Shown: one piece after another, positions 15,295-15,866 of the stretch
Layout of the letters: every line of letters starts with the position of its first letter
Numbering within the stretch: position 1 is the first letter of the stretch
Source of the DNA: Thiomicrospira sp. UBA5634
GTDB lineage: Bacteria; Pseudomonadota; Gammaproteobacteria; Thiomicrospirales; Thiomicrospiraceae
DNA: 15,866 bases
NCBI GenBank assembly: GCA_002421475.1
Contig: DIJW01000185.1
Span: 1 to 15,866 of the forward strand
Direction: 5' to 3'
Position numbers and translations under genes: made by a program
The notes under the pieces: generated by a model
Seen by the model: the letters and a program-made list of their open reading frames with translations, nothing else
Databases searched by the model: none
What the model was told of the DNA's origin: nothing

Positions 15295-15866
15295 TTAAAA
15301 CTCAGACCACTCATCAGCGCTATTTGAAGCGACATTAGACTCTGTCATTTTTACAGTGTTGTTGGCTTTAACCGGCGCAGACAACGCAGCCGCTTTAGGT
15401 TTAATCGGTGCAGCAAGCTGTGCCGTTTTATTCGTGCGAGCCTGAATACCGCTCGAGTTGCCTTTTGTCGTTTTAAAGAATGACATCCGTTCACTCAATA
15501 CGCCGGCCTGTTCACGCATGCTTTCAGCCGCAGCCGAGGTTTCTTCCACCAGCGCCGCGTTTTGTTGTGTCACTTGGTCAATCTGTGTGATAGCTGTTTG
15601 TAGCTGACGAACACCTTCCGCTTGTTCAGATGACGCTTGCGAAATCTGTTCCGACATTTGGCTAACATATTCGATTGATGCGGCAATATCATTAATCGCC
15701 TCGCCCGACTCGGTTGCTAACTGGGTTCCTTGATCAATTCGCGTCACACTTTCATTAATCAAGGTTTTAATATCTTTCGCTGCTTCAGCTGATTTCTGTG
15801 CTAACGCACGAACTTCACCGGCGACCACCGCAAAACCACGACCATGATCACCGGCGCGCGCCGCTT
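15295..15866 (-). CDS. Methyl-accepting chemotaxis protein, C-terminal part (5' end outside window)
   Basis: The frame is open to the window edge: codons beyond the first internal Met read AARAGDHGRGF, so the gene continues past 15866. The visible 190 residues cover the descending arm of the signalling hairpin from just after the tip (GRGFAVVAGEVRALAQKSAEAAKDI) through VTQQNAALVEETSAAAESM to RMSFFKTTK. A linker of about 60 residues rich in Ala, Lys, Pro and Asn follows and ends in EWSEF. That end fits the aromatic-xx-aromatic pattern of the pentapeptide that tethers CheR and CheB. The signalling part is a close paralogue of the Aer-like receptor at 9184-11319. The sensory domain cannot be seen. 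Confidence 0.93.
   Translation of the reverse strand, partial: AARAGDHGRGFAVVAGEVRALAQKSAEAAKDIKTLINESVTRIDQGTQLATESGEAINDIAASIEYVSQMSEQISQASSEQAEGVRQLQTAITQIDQVTQQNAALVEETSAAAESMREQAGVLSERMSFFKTTKGNSSGIQARTNKTAQLAAPIKPKAAALSAPVKANNTVKMTESNVASNSADEWSEF

Overview
The window reads as chromosomal DNA of a motile gammaproteobacterium, probably aquatic or marine. The evidence is an Aer-type energy-taxis receptor, a second chemoreceptor, a SrmB-like helicase, a PpnN nucleosidase, an RpoH-type promoter, a Na+/H+ Mrp antiporter operon, moderate G+C, and frequent TTA leucine codons. I cannot name the genus from the sequence. A Thiomicrospira-like sulfur oxidiser is only a guess.

Layout. Positions 1-58 hold the last 18 codons of a membrane protein resembling an RND efflux pump. 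Positions 190-1464 encode a REC-EAL c-di-GMP phosphodiesterase of the RocR/VieA type. Positions 1596-7464 form the Mrp (Pha/Mnh) antiporter operon with an A-B fusion, then C, D, E, F and G. The fused mrpAB reading frame is interrupted by one in-frame TAA at 2340-2342, where the family has a conserved Leu. Positions 7588-9137 hold a DEDDh exonuclease with an unrecognised N-terminal region, followed by stand-alone hisI. An Aer-like receptor lies on the minus strand (9184-11319), preceded by a 275-nt regulatory gap with an FNR/ANR-like box. Next come a cbpA-type co-chaperone (minus, 11595-12530) with a near-consensus sigma-32 promoter and a canonical terminator, then the divergent pair ppnN and srmB-like (12652-15251). 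The window ends inside a second methyl-accepting chemotaxis protein on the minus strand.

The most unexplained signal is a repeated perfect palindrome. The identical 12-mer ACCAGGCCTGGT occurs five times. Four copies lie 3-15 nt downstream of stop codons of plus-strand genes, and one lies inside mrpD. The flanking arms differ between copies, and three of the four intergenic copies remain fully self-complementary. None is followed by a proper U-tract in the plus direction, unlike the cbpA terminator. This looks like a genome-wide signal such as a 3'-end hairpin, a protein-binding site or an uptake-type sequence.

Functionally the genes fall into cation homeostasis (Mrp), c-di-GMP turnover and chemotaxis (REC-EAL and two receptors), stress and (p)ppGpp-linked metabolism (CbpA, PpnN, SrmB), and histidine biosynthesis. 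Nothing in the window resembles a mobile element, CRISPR array, tRNA or rRNA.
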